From the NCBI GenBank assembly GCA_028751875.1, contig CM054143.1:67873194-67937193 (forward strand): 64,000 nucleotides of DNA. Reading direction: 5' to 3'. This DNA is from Rapana venosa (taxonomy: Eukaryota > Mollusca > Gastropoda > Neogastropoda > Muricidae). How positions within the stretch are numbered: position 1 is the first letter of the stretch; every line of letters starts with the position of its first letter. The notes under the pieces are model-generated. The model was not told the origin of the DNA. It saw only the letters and a list, made by a program, of their open reading frames with translations, and made no database searches. The translations under genes and the position numbers were made by a program. Of the stretch, positions 31,893-42,961 are shown piece by piece.

Positions 31893-34180
31893 ACCACGGT
31901 GCTTCAAATCCAGCATCAGCAGAGCCAGAACAAGAACCTACCCTGGAGCTGACATAGGCAGCGACCACGACCTTGTGCTGCTGGTATTCAAAAGGAAGCT
32001 GAAGAAAAATAAACAGCCTGCAAACCCATGTATCAAGTTTGATGTGGACAAACTGAAAGATCCAGATGTCGAGGAGATCTTCCAAGCTAAGCTTGGCGGA
32101 CGTTTTGCGGCATTAACCCTCCTGGACAATGACATCAATGACCTCACCAACAACTTTAATGAGGCAGTCCGAGAAACAGCAGAGGAGGTACTCGGTCATC
32201 AGGGGAAAAATAAACACCAGCCATGGACTCCCAAGGGACATCTTGGACCTCTGCGATACAAGAAGGCACTAAAACCCAAACCCGGGTTTCTTCCACCCTA
32301 AAGAATACCGGGAAGGCCAAAAATTTTTGTGAAGAAGTCAATGTTAAAGGCCAGAGAGAAGTGGATCAGTGATCAATGTGATGAGATCAAAAAAACATTT
32401 AAGTGGGCAACAGTTTAAAAAGGCATACGGACACCCTGAAGAAACTCACAAAACCACTTCAAACCAAATCATGTCATTGAAGAAGCTCAGAAACCTCCTC
32501 ACAGAAAGCTCAGCTGCATTGAACAGGTGGTCTGAGTATTGTCAAGAACTATACAATACCCCAAACCACCTGACAAGAGCATAATAGAAGAGGAAGCATG
32601 CAACATCAAGAGCACCCTCGCCATTACCCATACTGAGGGAAGAAGTGGAAGAAGCCAAATTTGCAGTTTACCGAAGGAAAGTCCCCAGGAGCAGACAACA
32701 TACCAGCAGAGTTGCTCAAGCATGGTGGCGAAACAGTTATTGCACTATTAAGCTTTTCTGTCAGAAGATTTGGGAGACAAAACAGTGGCCCAACCCGAAT
32801 GGACACAATCACTCATCATACCTCTGCCCAGAAGGGGAATTTACGCCAATGCCAAAACTATAGAACAATCAGCCTCATCAGCCACGCCAGCAAGATGATG
32901 CTCAAAGTTTTTTGAATCAACTCAAGAAGGAGGGCAGAAAAAAAAAAACCTTGCAGAGGAACAAGCTGGGTTCAGGGCAGGCAGGAGCACAATCGAACAG
33001 ATTTTTAACTGCCACATCCTGATGGAAAAACATCTTCAACATCGGGAGAGCCCTGTTCCACAGCTTCATCGATTCAAGAGGCTTTCGCCCGATTTATGGC
33101 ACAAAGGGCCCTGTGGCAGGGTCCTCAGAATGTTTGGCATTGAAGGACTAGTGCAAACCATTCAAGATTATACACACCGCAAGCAGTGCAGTCCTTCTGA
33201 ACAATCAGGTCGGAGACTACTTCAAAACCACAGTTGGGGTCCGAAAAGGATGCCTGTTATCTCCAGCCCTTTTTTTATCTGTTCTTGGAAAACATTATGA
33301 GAGAGACCTCCAGACTTCCATTTACCATCTCCATTGGCGGCAGACCCCTCAACAACTTGCGGTTTGCGATGGCATTGACCTCATGGAGGGAAAAGTAACA
33401 CAGAGCTGCAAGATCTTACGACCAGACTTGAGAACAGAGCTGGAGCATATGGGATGGAGGTGAGCTCGGAGACAAGTAAAGTACTTGTGAACGCACCAGC
33501 ACGCCCCTGCTAAAATTTACATGAACGGCCAGCAAAATGGAGGAGGTAGATGCTTTTAAATACCTTGGCGCTACACTCACAAAGGAGGGCGATCGACGAC
33601 AGAAATCAAAGTCAGACTAGCCATGGCAACTCTTCCATGACAAACTCACCACCATATGGAAAAGTAAAGAGATCAGTTTCCCAATCAAACTAAAGCTCTA
33701 CAAAGCCCTAATTCGGACTATCCTGCTGTACGGAAGTGAAACCTGGACATTGACTGCTGAAACAGCAAAGCGAATCCAGTCATTTGAAACAAAATGCCAT
33801 AGAAAACTGCTGGGCATATCCTGGAGAGAACGAAAGACCAATGAATTTGTCAAGAGTCAAATAACACGGCTGGCAGGTCCACAGGAACCCCTTCTCACCA
33901 TCGTCAAGAAGAAAAAACTGACATGGTTCGACCACATCACCCGCCATAACACTCTGCCAAAAACAGTACTGCAGGGAACACTCGAAGGTGGCAGAAAGAG
34001 GGGAAGACAGAACAAGTCATGGATGGACAACATCAGAGAATGGACCAGGATGAATGACTTGGCACTACTGCGCAGAGCCAAGGACCGAGATGGATGGAGG
34101 AGGCTTACCACGGCATCGTCTCTCGTGTCTCCTCCACGACCGCCAAGGTCACGGGACTGATGATGATGATGATGATGAGT
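31893..34180 (+). mobile_element. RTE-type retrotransposon, long decayed copy
   Basis: Starting inside the endonuclease domain, the pieces are GADIGSDHDLVLLVFKRKLK (the SDHD motif of AP-endonuclease-like domains), then NDINDLTNNFNEAVRETAEE. Frame changes follow, then PGADNIPAELLKHGGE, LRQCQNYRTISLISHASKMM and EEQAGFRAGRSTIEQIFN. The fingers/palm boxes are damaged. It ends with SFETKCHRKLLGISWRERKT, KTVLQGTLEGGRKRGRQNK and PPRPPRSRD, with a (GAT)n tail at 34160-34180. It has many indels and is the most complete but oldest-looking RTE copy here. Confidence 0.87.
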
Positions 34181-34182
34181 CT

Positions 34183-35546
34183 CTAAAGTAGTTGTAGTGA
34201 TGGCACAGGGTCACAACACATCACAGAAAGCACAAATTGGGGATGTGTGGGGGGTGTACCCATTGCTGTCCCCTGCCGAACCTTGGCAGACCGGAGACCT
34301 ATTTTCTTTTCCTTCTTGCTGTTTTCGTTATCAGCATATCTATCCGTTTCGAAAAGTGTGGTAATAATGAGAAAACAGTCAAAAGGCATCGTTTTCAGGC
34401 TTCTCTGCTGCGGACCCACTGGGAGGTCAACTTTCTCCACATCAGTGTGTGTAGCACAGGTCACGAATGTGCAGCCATGTAGCATGTTGTTTTCTGGGTC
34501 ACGCTTCTCCCTAACTGCAGCATTTCCTTCCTTCTCTTCCTCAAAAGCATTAAATATTGGGCTCACTTAACAATTATCGTTCAAATTTTTCTACTTCCAA
34601 GACAATAACATTCAATTCATTGTCTCACTAATCAGGTGAATCATCTGCTACTAAAGAAAACACCATTTTTTTCGCCACGCTGCACCATTGAATAGCGTTC
34701 CGGTCACTGGCTGTTATTTCTTCCTTCCCTCCCCACTACACGCATATTAGTGGTCTAAATTTATGACCGGCACCCTCTGAAACCCTCCTGCATCGCCCCA
34801 CCAATTTTCAGACACAGTGTGAAAACCACGAGGTCTGTGTCTGATGGAAAAGTACTGCCCACGTGGGCAGCACCAACTGTTGGCTGCGGTCGTATTGGAA
34901 TCTAGCGGGGGCCACCGTTACTCTCGGCTGCGGTCGTAATGTGGTCAAGACGGTTAAAAGAGGTTTTGGTTTTTATCCCCTCTTTGCTTGTGTGTCTGGG
35001 AACAGTGTTTGCAAAATGGCAGTCAGTCAAAGATGTGTGCTTGGGAATGGAAAAACAGCGAGGCCTGGGGCCAAGTCTATTCATTATGATAACTGCGCAG
35101 AGTTTCTCCTGGATGTGTGCAGAAACATAGCCAGTACTCAAGGCATGTCAGACTGGTCCATGCTTTGCGTTGTGCTCACCTTGTCAGGGTCATTTCAGTG
35201 GACTTCACTTTGAAGTTTGTGGCTTATGAAAGACTCACCCCGAAGATTCTTGCTTCATTTCTAAAAGTAAATTTGGAGGATGGTGCTTTTCTTTCAAGCC
35301 TGTGTTTTCACTAGGCCAGCATTGACAACAGGTGACTGAAACATTCATTGTGAAGAGAGCTCTCATCCAACCACAGTTCTCCTTCTTTGTCTTTCTCTGT
35401 TTGTGTTACATGTGGTGTGTGATTGGACAGCCGAAATCTCTGTTGATGTGACGTGTGTTGGGGTAAGGTTTGTAAGCTCTGTCATGTTGCACAAAAGCCA
35501 CTGTTTAGTGCTCAGTAAAACCTGTGCGTTGTTGTTGTTGAACCAG
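34183..35546 (+). other. Intron 6, 3' part, no recognised feature
   Basis: A 127-codon frame on the minus strand (34183-34566) begins MSPIFNAFEEEKEGNAAVRE. It has no family I recognise and no clear splice or promoter context. Near 34880-34940 two copies of GGCTGCGGTCGTA(T/A)T lie 50 bp apart. Otherwise this is ordinary sequence. Confidence 0.5.
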
Positions 35547-35652
35547 GAATCCACCGTACGCCATGCGGGCCACATTGATCAGCACAGAGATCCTCAAACG
35601 TCGCAGCATGTTCCATGAAGCCGCCATGCAGTTTCTCAAGATGATCACTGAG
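35547..35652 (+). CDS. TRAPPC8: TRAPPC8 exon 7 of window (helical repeat)
   Basis: The exon is 106 nt, from a GAACCAG acceptor (phase 2, joining exon 6 with an Arg codon) to a GAG|GTTTGT donor in phase 0. It encodes NPPYAMRATLISTEILKRR and then MFHEAAMQFLKMITE. Vertebrate TRAPPC8 has AERCVLLSAELLKSQ...YSEAAALLIRLTSE at this point. The next conserved block of about 44 residues, which should start with an acidic SDLRSALLLEQAA-type segment, was not found before exon 8. Confidence 0.88.
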
Positions 35653-35999
35653 GTTTGTCTGTCTTCTTGGTTTGCAAGGATACACCTGTTTTTTTGCTTC
35701 CTGCATTTACCACAACCTTGGCTTCTGCTGCTTACTATGACCGACTGTGCTGCTGTCTTTGTGCTGACAGCACGAAGAACACTTGTAGCTGGGGTCTTCA
35801 TGGCATGTACAGCCCTTGAAAGTCCTTTAAAGTCCTTAAAAGACCTTCAATTTTGTGATCCCATTTCAAGGCCTTAAAAGTCCTTAAAAATCAGACATAT
35901 GCCTCCATGTCTTTAAAAAGTGCTTAAATTTAACTGTTATAATTAAAGTAAGTATATGGTTGATCCTTTAAATAAAATGAATTTTTAAAATTGTGAAAG

Positions 36000-36365
36000 A
36001 AGTGGAAGCCTTATCTGTATGCCAAGTAAGGGTGAAGCCTTATCTGTATGCCAAGAAAGGGTGAAGCCTTATCTGTGGTGAAGCCTTATCTGTATGCCAG
36101 GAAAGGGTGAAGCCTTATCTGTATGCCAAGAAAGGGTGAAGCCTTATCTGTATGCCAAGAAAGGGTGAAGCCTTATCTGTATGCCAAGAAAGGGTGAAGC
36201 CTTATCTGTGGTGAAGCCTTATCTGTATGCCAGGAAAGGGTGAAGCCTTATCTGTGGTGAAGCCTTGTCTGTGGTGAAGCCTTATCTGTGGTGAAGCCTT
36301 ATCTGTATGCCAGGAAAGGGTGAAGCCTTATCTGTGGTGAAGCCTTGTCTGTGTGCCAGGAAAGG
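36000..36365. repeat. Minisatellite, ~30-bp unit
   Basis: About 13 copies of GTGAAGCCTTATCTGTATGC followed by CA(A/G)GAAAGG, including short 15-bp units lacking the second half. It lies 350 bp after the exon 7 donor. Confidence 0.92.
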
Positions 36366-36649
36366 GTGTTGAAGAAGGAGGGAGTGATAATGCACACCTG
36401 CCTACCTGTACTATTAATTTTTATCGTATTTTTACTCTTTTTTTTACCCCAAGTACAAACGAATTTTCTGATAAAAGTACGATTTTGACAACCACAAAAA
36501 AAACAACAACAAAACAATCCTAAAAAATAAAATAAAAAACAGGAGAAAAAAGTGAAACAATGACAAGGGGTTTAAGGGATGTAACTCTTCCATGCCGATT
36601 ACTTCCCTTGTCTGTGTTAGGTTGCGAGTCATCACTTGGTAGCAAGTAA

Positions 36650-37138
36650 ACTTTTAAATTGGAATATGAGCAAAAAGTGAGAGAAAAAGCGGCTGGACAA
36701 GACCATGACTGGAACCAATTGAAAGAAATTCTCATGGAAGCAGCAAAAGAAACGTGTGGAGAGACCAAAGGAAGGAGACATCGACTGAGAGACATAGTGG
36801 TGGTGCGATGCAGTGAAAGAAGCAATCCAAGAGAAGAAGAAAGCATTTAGGAAGTGGCAGCAAACAAGATGTTTGAGGACAGAGAGATATACAGGAGGAA
36901 ATCAAAAGAAGCCACAAAAGCTGTAGCCCAAGCTAAAGAAAAAGTGTGGAACGAATGATGTGTTGGACTTGGTACAACTGAAGGTCAGCATAAGATGTTT
37001 CGAATTGCACGGCAGATGAGGAAAGAACGGAAAGACATCAATGTTGCAAAATTTGTGAAAAATGAGTCTGGAAATATCATGACTGAGAAGCAAAATATTC
37101 TGCAGAGATGGGAGGATTACTTTAATGATCTGCTAAAA
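36650..37138 (+). mobile_element. RTE-like PHD-type retrotransposon, 5' part of a split copy
   Basis: Recognisable pieces are GQDHDWNQLKEILMEAAKET, RMKK-like basic helices with frame breaks, and FRIARQMRKERKDINVAKFV...GNIMTEKQNILQRWEDYFND. This region precedes the reverse transcriptase domain in this family. It stops at DLL (37138), where a CR1/L2-like element starts. The continuation is at 38856. Confidence 0.8.
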
Positions 37139-38855
37139 AAATGCTATTGGTCTAGACTGCAATACTATGAAAAATTACAGGCTGGTTTCCAATCTTCCTT
37201 TCATTTCAAAAGTTCTGGAGAGGGTCATCCTCAAACAGCTTCAGAAGCACCTAGCTTGTAACCACCTTTTGGAAGATCATCAGTCAGCGTATAGGGCTGG
37301 TCACAGCATGGAGACTGCCGTACTGAGTGTCACCAGCAGCCTGCTTTTGCAGAATGACGACCGCAGAGTGTCGGTCATGGGCTTGTTGGACTTCAGTGTG
37401 GCATTCGACACGCTTGACCATTCTATTTTGCTCAAAAGACTAGATTACTCTTTTGGAATAAGAGGTGTTGCCTTGGCATGGTTTACCTCTTATGTCTCTG
37501 ATAGGTCGCAGAGCGTGCTGATAGAGGGAGTTAAGTCACAACCTGCCCCCCTCCTATATGGCGTACCTCAAGGTTCTGTTTTGGGTCCCGTATTGTTCAC
37601 ACTATATTCTCAGCCTCTGTCTAATGTGATGACCTTACATGATTGCCAGTTTCATAAATATGCAAATGATACAGAAATTTCGGCAAATGCAACACCTCAA
37701 AATTTTTCAGACGCCACACGCACACTAGCAGATTGCATGCACAGTGTCCTTCAGTGGATGGACAGCAACAAACTCAAATTAAATACAGACAAGACAGAAG
37801 TTATGGCAGTTGGTTCACCATCTAGTCTTATGCGGGTGTCGGAGAGTTCTGTGGTCTTGGGTGGCTGTGACATAGCTTTTCAGAGTTCTGTGCGGTATCT
37901 GGGTGTTCGGCTAGATCCTACTCACTCCATGAAAGACCACATTAGTAACGTCTGCAGAGCATGCTTTCTAGAGCTGCGCCGTATTGCACACATTAAGAAA
38001 TTCTTGCCTCGAGATGCAGTGATCAAGCTCGTTTCAGCGACCGTCTTGTCGCGACTGGACTATTGCAACTCCTGTTTTATCGGTATAAGTGATGAACAGT
38101 TTACACGCCTGCAGCGAATTCAGAACTCTCCTGCCAGGCTCATCCTTGGAAAGAGCAAAAGGGACCATGTGACTCCCATGCTTAGGGAGCTTCATTGGTT
38201 ACCTGTAAGGGCACGCTGTCAGTACAAAGTTGCGGTCTTGGCATACCGTCACTCTGAAGGCTCGCTTGCTCCATCTCTGTCAGCTGCCTTGAAAACACGC
38301 ACCACAACTAGAACCCTGCGGTCTTCGAATGATAACTTACTTGTTGTACCCCATTACAACCTCAAAACCGCAGGTCGTAGATCTTTTGGTGTTGCTGCGC
38401 CCACGATCTGGAACTCTCTGCCACCAGCCGTCAGACATGCTCCCATTTTATCCCAGTTTGAGTCTTCATTGAAGACACATCTCTAATGTATTTCTTAGCT
38501 AGTTAATATATTGTGCTTGTCTTGACGGTCGCCGTTTGTCACACTGTAGGCTACTTCATGTGCATGCCTGGCTGTTGGTTATGTTTTTTTTGTTAGTTAT
38601 GTTATTGCTAGTGCCTTTTCTCTGAGTGTACTGTTAATTGCCCTGCTAGTGTGTGCCCGGATGCAAGTGTGTGTCTCTACAGTGCGATAGGTATCTCTTG
38701 TAAATTTATTTGCGCTTTAGAAATGCTCATTATCGTTGTTGTTGTTATTATGTGCTGTGTGTGCATGTGCATAAATGTGCATGGTATGAAAGCGCATTGA
38801 GTCATTGCTTTGAGAAATGTGCTATATAAATGCTATTCATTATTATTATTATTAT
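37139..38855 (+). mobile_element. CR1/L2-like LINE inserted into an RTE-like element
   Basis: A long open frame (37167-38486, 439 aa) encodes most of the reverse transcriptase. Order: NYRLVSNLPFISKVLERVIL, DHQSAYRAGHSMETAVL, LLDFSVAFDTLDHSILLKRL, LYGVPQGSVLGPVLFTLY, YANDTEI, WMDSNKLKLNTDKTEVMAVG, SRLDYCNSCFIGI and HWLPVRARCQYKVAV, ending IWNSLPPAVRH. The catalytic YADD box reads YAND, so the enzyme should be inactive although the frame is open. The 3' UTR ends CTATATAAATGCTATTC and (ATT)n at about 38820-38850. Confidence 0.9.
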
Positions 38856-40550
38856 TAAATATTGAGAATGCTCATGCAATCGAGGAAGTGGAGAAAGTTG
38901 AAGGACCTGTACAAGAAGTGACTGAAGATGAAATCAGAAGAGCAATTCGAACTATGAGAAAGAGAAAAGCCACGGGGCCATCAGGAGTGGTGACAGACAT
39001 GATACAAGCAGCAGGAGAGGAAGGAGTAAAACAACTTACGAAAATATGTCAGAAGATACAGCGGACAGAACAAATGCCCGAAGAATGGGAAGACAGTATT
39101 ACTGTTCCCATTTTCAAGGGTAAAGGAGATGCACTAGTATGTGGAAAATACAGAGGAATCAGGCTTCTGGAACATGGCATGAAGATCTGGGGAAAAGTAT
39201 TGGAAAGAAGACTGAAGAGCCTGTGCAATATTGATGAAAAACAGTTTGGATTCCAGGCTGGCAAATCAACCATAGATGCAATATTTATTGTGAAACAACT
39301 GCAGGAAAAGTATATGGCGAAGAAAAAGAGCTTGACGCACATCTTTGTTGACCTGGAAAAAGCTGTTGATAGAGTACCCAGAAAGGCAATCCAATGGGCC
39401 TTGAGGAAACAAAGTGTACCGGAGCACACCATCTCAATGGTTATGACTTTGTACAAGAACTCCAGATCAAAAGTGAAAACTATAATTGGGACGTCAGAAA
39501 GCTTTGAGATAAAAGTAGGAGTGCACCAAGGATCTGCATTGAGCCCTCTGCTCTTTATCCTCGTGATGAATGAAATATCCAGGGAAGTGGAGAGGCCAGA
39601 AGAGATCTGGGAACTGCTGTATGCTGACGACTTAGTGTTGGTAGCTCAAAGGTGTAGGGAACAATTCGATCAAATGCTCCAAATGTCAATATTGGTGTCA
39701 CAAAAGATGCTCAAAGCTCAAAAGTCTGAAGAAGGAGGACGGAGTATTTGTCTGCCCCAGTTGTATGAATAAGAAGGGTGAAGACAATACCGATGCAGGA
39801 AAGGAGGAGCTAGAATTTGAACAAGGGAAGATAGAAGTGGTAGACAAATTCTGCTACCTGGGAGAGATGATGAGCTGCGAAGCAAAATCTGAGTTAGCTG
39901 TCAGAACCAGGATTGCGAGTGCTTGGAAGAAATGGAAAGAATTGGCAAGTCTGCTCGGAAATAATAATAATAATGTATGGAATTTATATAGCGCTGAATC
40001 TTGTAAAGCAACAAATCAAAGCGCTCAGATGACTTTTTCTTTTTTTTTCTTCAGAAATCAGAAAATCCCACTGGAGAGACGCTGTCCGATATATAAGGTC
40101 TGCATCAGACCTGTTCTACTGTATGGTTCGGAGACGTGGGTTTTCACAATAAACGTCGAACGTTTGTTGAAGAGCTGTGAAATCAGAATGCTACACTACA
40201 TGACAAAGATCAAATGGGAAGACAGGATCACGAATGAAGAACTATGGAGAATGTGCAAAGTTGATGATCTCAAGTCTGTAGCTAGTAGCAATAGACTGCG
40301 CTGGTTTGGGCACGTTCAACGGAAAGCAGACCACCACATCATAAAAAGAGCAATGAACTTCGTAGTGGATGGAAAGAGACTAAAGGGAAGACCTAGCATG
40401 ACCTGGGCTGCCTGTATTGCAGATGATCTTAGATAAAGGGGCATAAATAAGGAGGAAACTCAAAACAGAGAGAGATGGAGAAGGCTCATCAATGTCAAAC
40501 CTCCCCTGGGAGAAACATGACAAAAAAGGAAGAAGAAGAAGAAGAAGTCG
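38856..40550 (+). mobile_element. RTE-like PHD-type retrotransposon, 3' part of the split copy
   Basis: It continues 36650-37138: NIENAHAIEEVEKVEGPVQE, RKRKATGPSGVVTDMIQAAG, FGFQAGKSTIDAIF, HIFVDLEKAVDRVPRKAIQW, VGVHQGSALSPLLFILVMNE and LLYADDLVLVA. At 39646/39647 a 158-bp stretch present in the 25895 copy (26046-26203) is missing. This shifts the frame and removes the first Cys pair of the PHD-type finger. The rest resumes in another frame at 39765-40436. A 96-bp LINE fragment lies at 39963-40058. The tail is (GAA)n near 40530-40548. Confidence 0.9.
39963..40058 (-). mobile_element. 96-bp LINE 3'-end fragment inserted in frame
   Basis: Compared with the sister copy at 26510-26530, a 96-bp segment is inserted after CTCGGAAAT. 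It holds (AAT)n, GTATGGAATTTATATAGCGC, TGAATCTTGTAAAGCAAC and a T-rich run, and is followed by a repeat of AAAT. It matches the minus-strand 3' end of the CR1/L2-like LINE at 15435. At 32 codons it leaves the RT-tail frame open. Confidence 0.85.
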
Positions 40551-41944
40551 GGTGTAGAAGCTGCTGAAAGAACTGGGGAAGTTTGGGGGATTACAGTTTC
40601 ATACACACCATGATACACATAACTATCAGAACACGTTTTATCAAAGTCATAAACACAGGAAGAAGCAGGTGGATCAGAGGGAAGCGAAGCAGTGTTGCCC
40701 TTGGTTACGGTGGTAGCGGTAGTGACGTCAGAAATGAGGAGGGAGACGGATGTAGGGGGCCACAGGTGATGATGTCTGCCGGCAGGGGTATCTCTCTAGT
40801 TTTGTGGCGGTTGATTCCTAAGGTTAAAATATGTTGTTTAAATCTGTTTGGTATGTTGTAAAACCCATGTGAGAGCAAAGCTCTCATGTCTTCGGCAGTT
40901 AATATCATATCGGTGGAAGGAGGAGCACTGGATAGTTGTGGTGGGGGAGATCTGAGTTCGTGTTTCAGGAAATTGTGTTTCAGGAATTTGTGTTTCAGGA
41001 ATTTGTGTTTCAGGAAATTGCTCACACGGCAGCAGGGTTACAGTAAAATGGGTCACAAGGACCAGTAATGTCAGTTGAACACAAATCATACAGTCAGTTG
41101 AAACTTTACAAATTTATCAGAAAAATGAAAATTGTAAATTAAAGTAATTCAAAATGTAAATGATATTAAGAAAAACTAATCTGACCAGTCAATGCACGGT
41201 GGAATCACAAACACATAGATATAACATTTGTTTTGCTGAATGGAGAAAAAAAGCACAAAAACAACACTCAAACACAGAGAGACACCCTGCTGCCATCCGG
41301 CGCAAAGGCCAATCACTCACTCATGAGTAGGCACATGGTATTGAAAACAGTGTCCTGAAGAAAAAGGAGGGCCAAATGACACTCACAGAGCTTTAAACTT
41401 AATTAGAATTTGAGAAGCAAGAGATACAATGAATGGACAGGTGAGCTTTCATGATCACTTAGTTCTAGTGTGTAGCATTCTATGCTAAGTGAATACTATG
41501 AGTCAAATCTTATTTTGGGATTAATTGCAGCAAAAATATTGATTTCTTGTGAAGAAGATAACATACAATAGCTGAAAATCTTTTATTTTCAGCTTTAAAC
41601 TTTCTGAACTTTGTTTGAATTAAATGATTTTTTGAAGAAGGTCCTACTGAGGTCCTCAAAAATTGTTACAAACACATACACAAACACACACACACACACA
41701 CACTCTCACACACTCTCTTTCTCAAATACAAGTTGAAGATGGTAAGTTTTCTGAAAACACACTCTTCTTCATAAAAGCAGAGAGCTGCAAAGGAACCAAA
41801 GCCATAACTGGAACCCCCAAATAAACATTGATTATAAGAATACATCGAGAGCAAGAAAGGTTGTGAATATTATTTTTGTTGTCAAAATACTATTTTTGGC
41901 CTGTTCAAATACTGTTTTTCATTTGCTGGGGTAGGCAGGTGTGA
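40551..41944 (+). other. Intron 7 segment, little recognised
   Basis: Four 15-bp copies of TTGTGTTTCAGGAA(A/T) lie at about 40957-41022, each an acceptor-like TTTCAG|G. A (CA)n run lies at about 41685-41703. The missing TRAPPC8 block was looked for here and not seen. Confidence 0.6.
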
Positions 41945-42386
41945 TAATGGCTAGAGACTGGTGCAAAGTACCAGTCAGGAACAGGTGTCGGGTTTCATGA
42001 TAATGGCTAGAGACTGGTGCAAAGTACCAGTCAGGAACAGGTGTCAGGTTCATGATAATGGCTAGAGACTGGTGCAAAGTACCAGTCAGGAACAGGTGTC
42101 GGGTTTCATGATAATGGCTAGAGACTGGTGCAAAGTACCAGTCAGGAACAGGTGTCAGGTTCATGATAATGGCTAGAGACTGGTGCAAAGTACCAGTCAG
42201 GAACAGGTGTCAGGTTCATGATAATGGCTAGAGACTGGTGCAAAGTACCAGTCAGGAACAGGTGTCAGGTTCATGATAATGGCTAGAGACTGGTGCAAAG
42301 TACCAGTCAGGAACAGGTGTCGGGTTTCATGATAATGGCTAGAGACTGGTGCAAAGTACCAGTCAGGAACAGGTGTCAGGTTCATG
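41945..42386. repeat. Minisatellite, 55/56-bp unit
   Basis: Eight copies of a unit with GATAATGGCTAGAGACTGGT, then GCAAAGTACCAGTCAGGAAC and AGGTGTC(A/G)GG(T)TTCAT. The 55- and 56-bp versions are interspersed. The array contains GGTACTTTGCACC-like partial dyads. Confidence 0.94.
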
Positions 42387-42589
42387 AAAGGGAACAGCAG
42401 CTCTAACGCAGAGGGGGGAGGAGGGGAAGAGCAGACAGGGATGGGGAGCTGACGGCCGAATGACCTGTTGAACCATCCACCTCCACCCACCCACCCCCTT
42501 TCCCCCCTTCTTTCATCTTGTCTTCAGCACAGTGCCTGTAAATTTTGTGGGTACCACATCTGTCAACTCTTCCCAACCACCACTACACC

Positions 42590-42737
<148 letters not shown>

Positions 42738-42961
42738 ACATGCAGACACATAGACACACACACACACTCACACGCGCGCACACACACACTTCTCTCTCTT
42801 TGTCTGTCTCTGTCTCTCTATCTGCTTCTCTCTTTCTCTCTTTGTCCCCCCACCCCCCAAAACACACAGAGACTTCTCTGTCTCCCTCTGTGTGTGTGTA
42901 TTTCTCTCTCTCTTTCTCTGACACCCCCCCTCCCCCCCCCCAACACACACACACAGAGACT

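Noticed and set aside
34183..34566. 127-codon minus-strand frame as a host gene
   Set aside because: I found no recognisable domain, no start context and no neighbouring exon, and it lies next to a degraded retrotransposon. It is mentioned only as an unexplained open frame.
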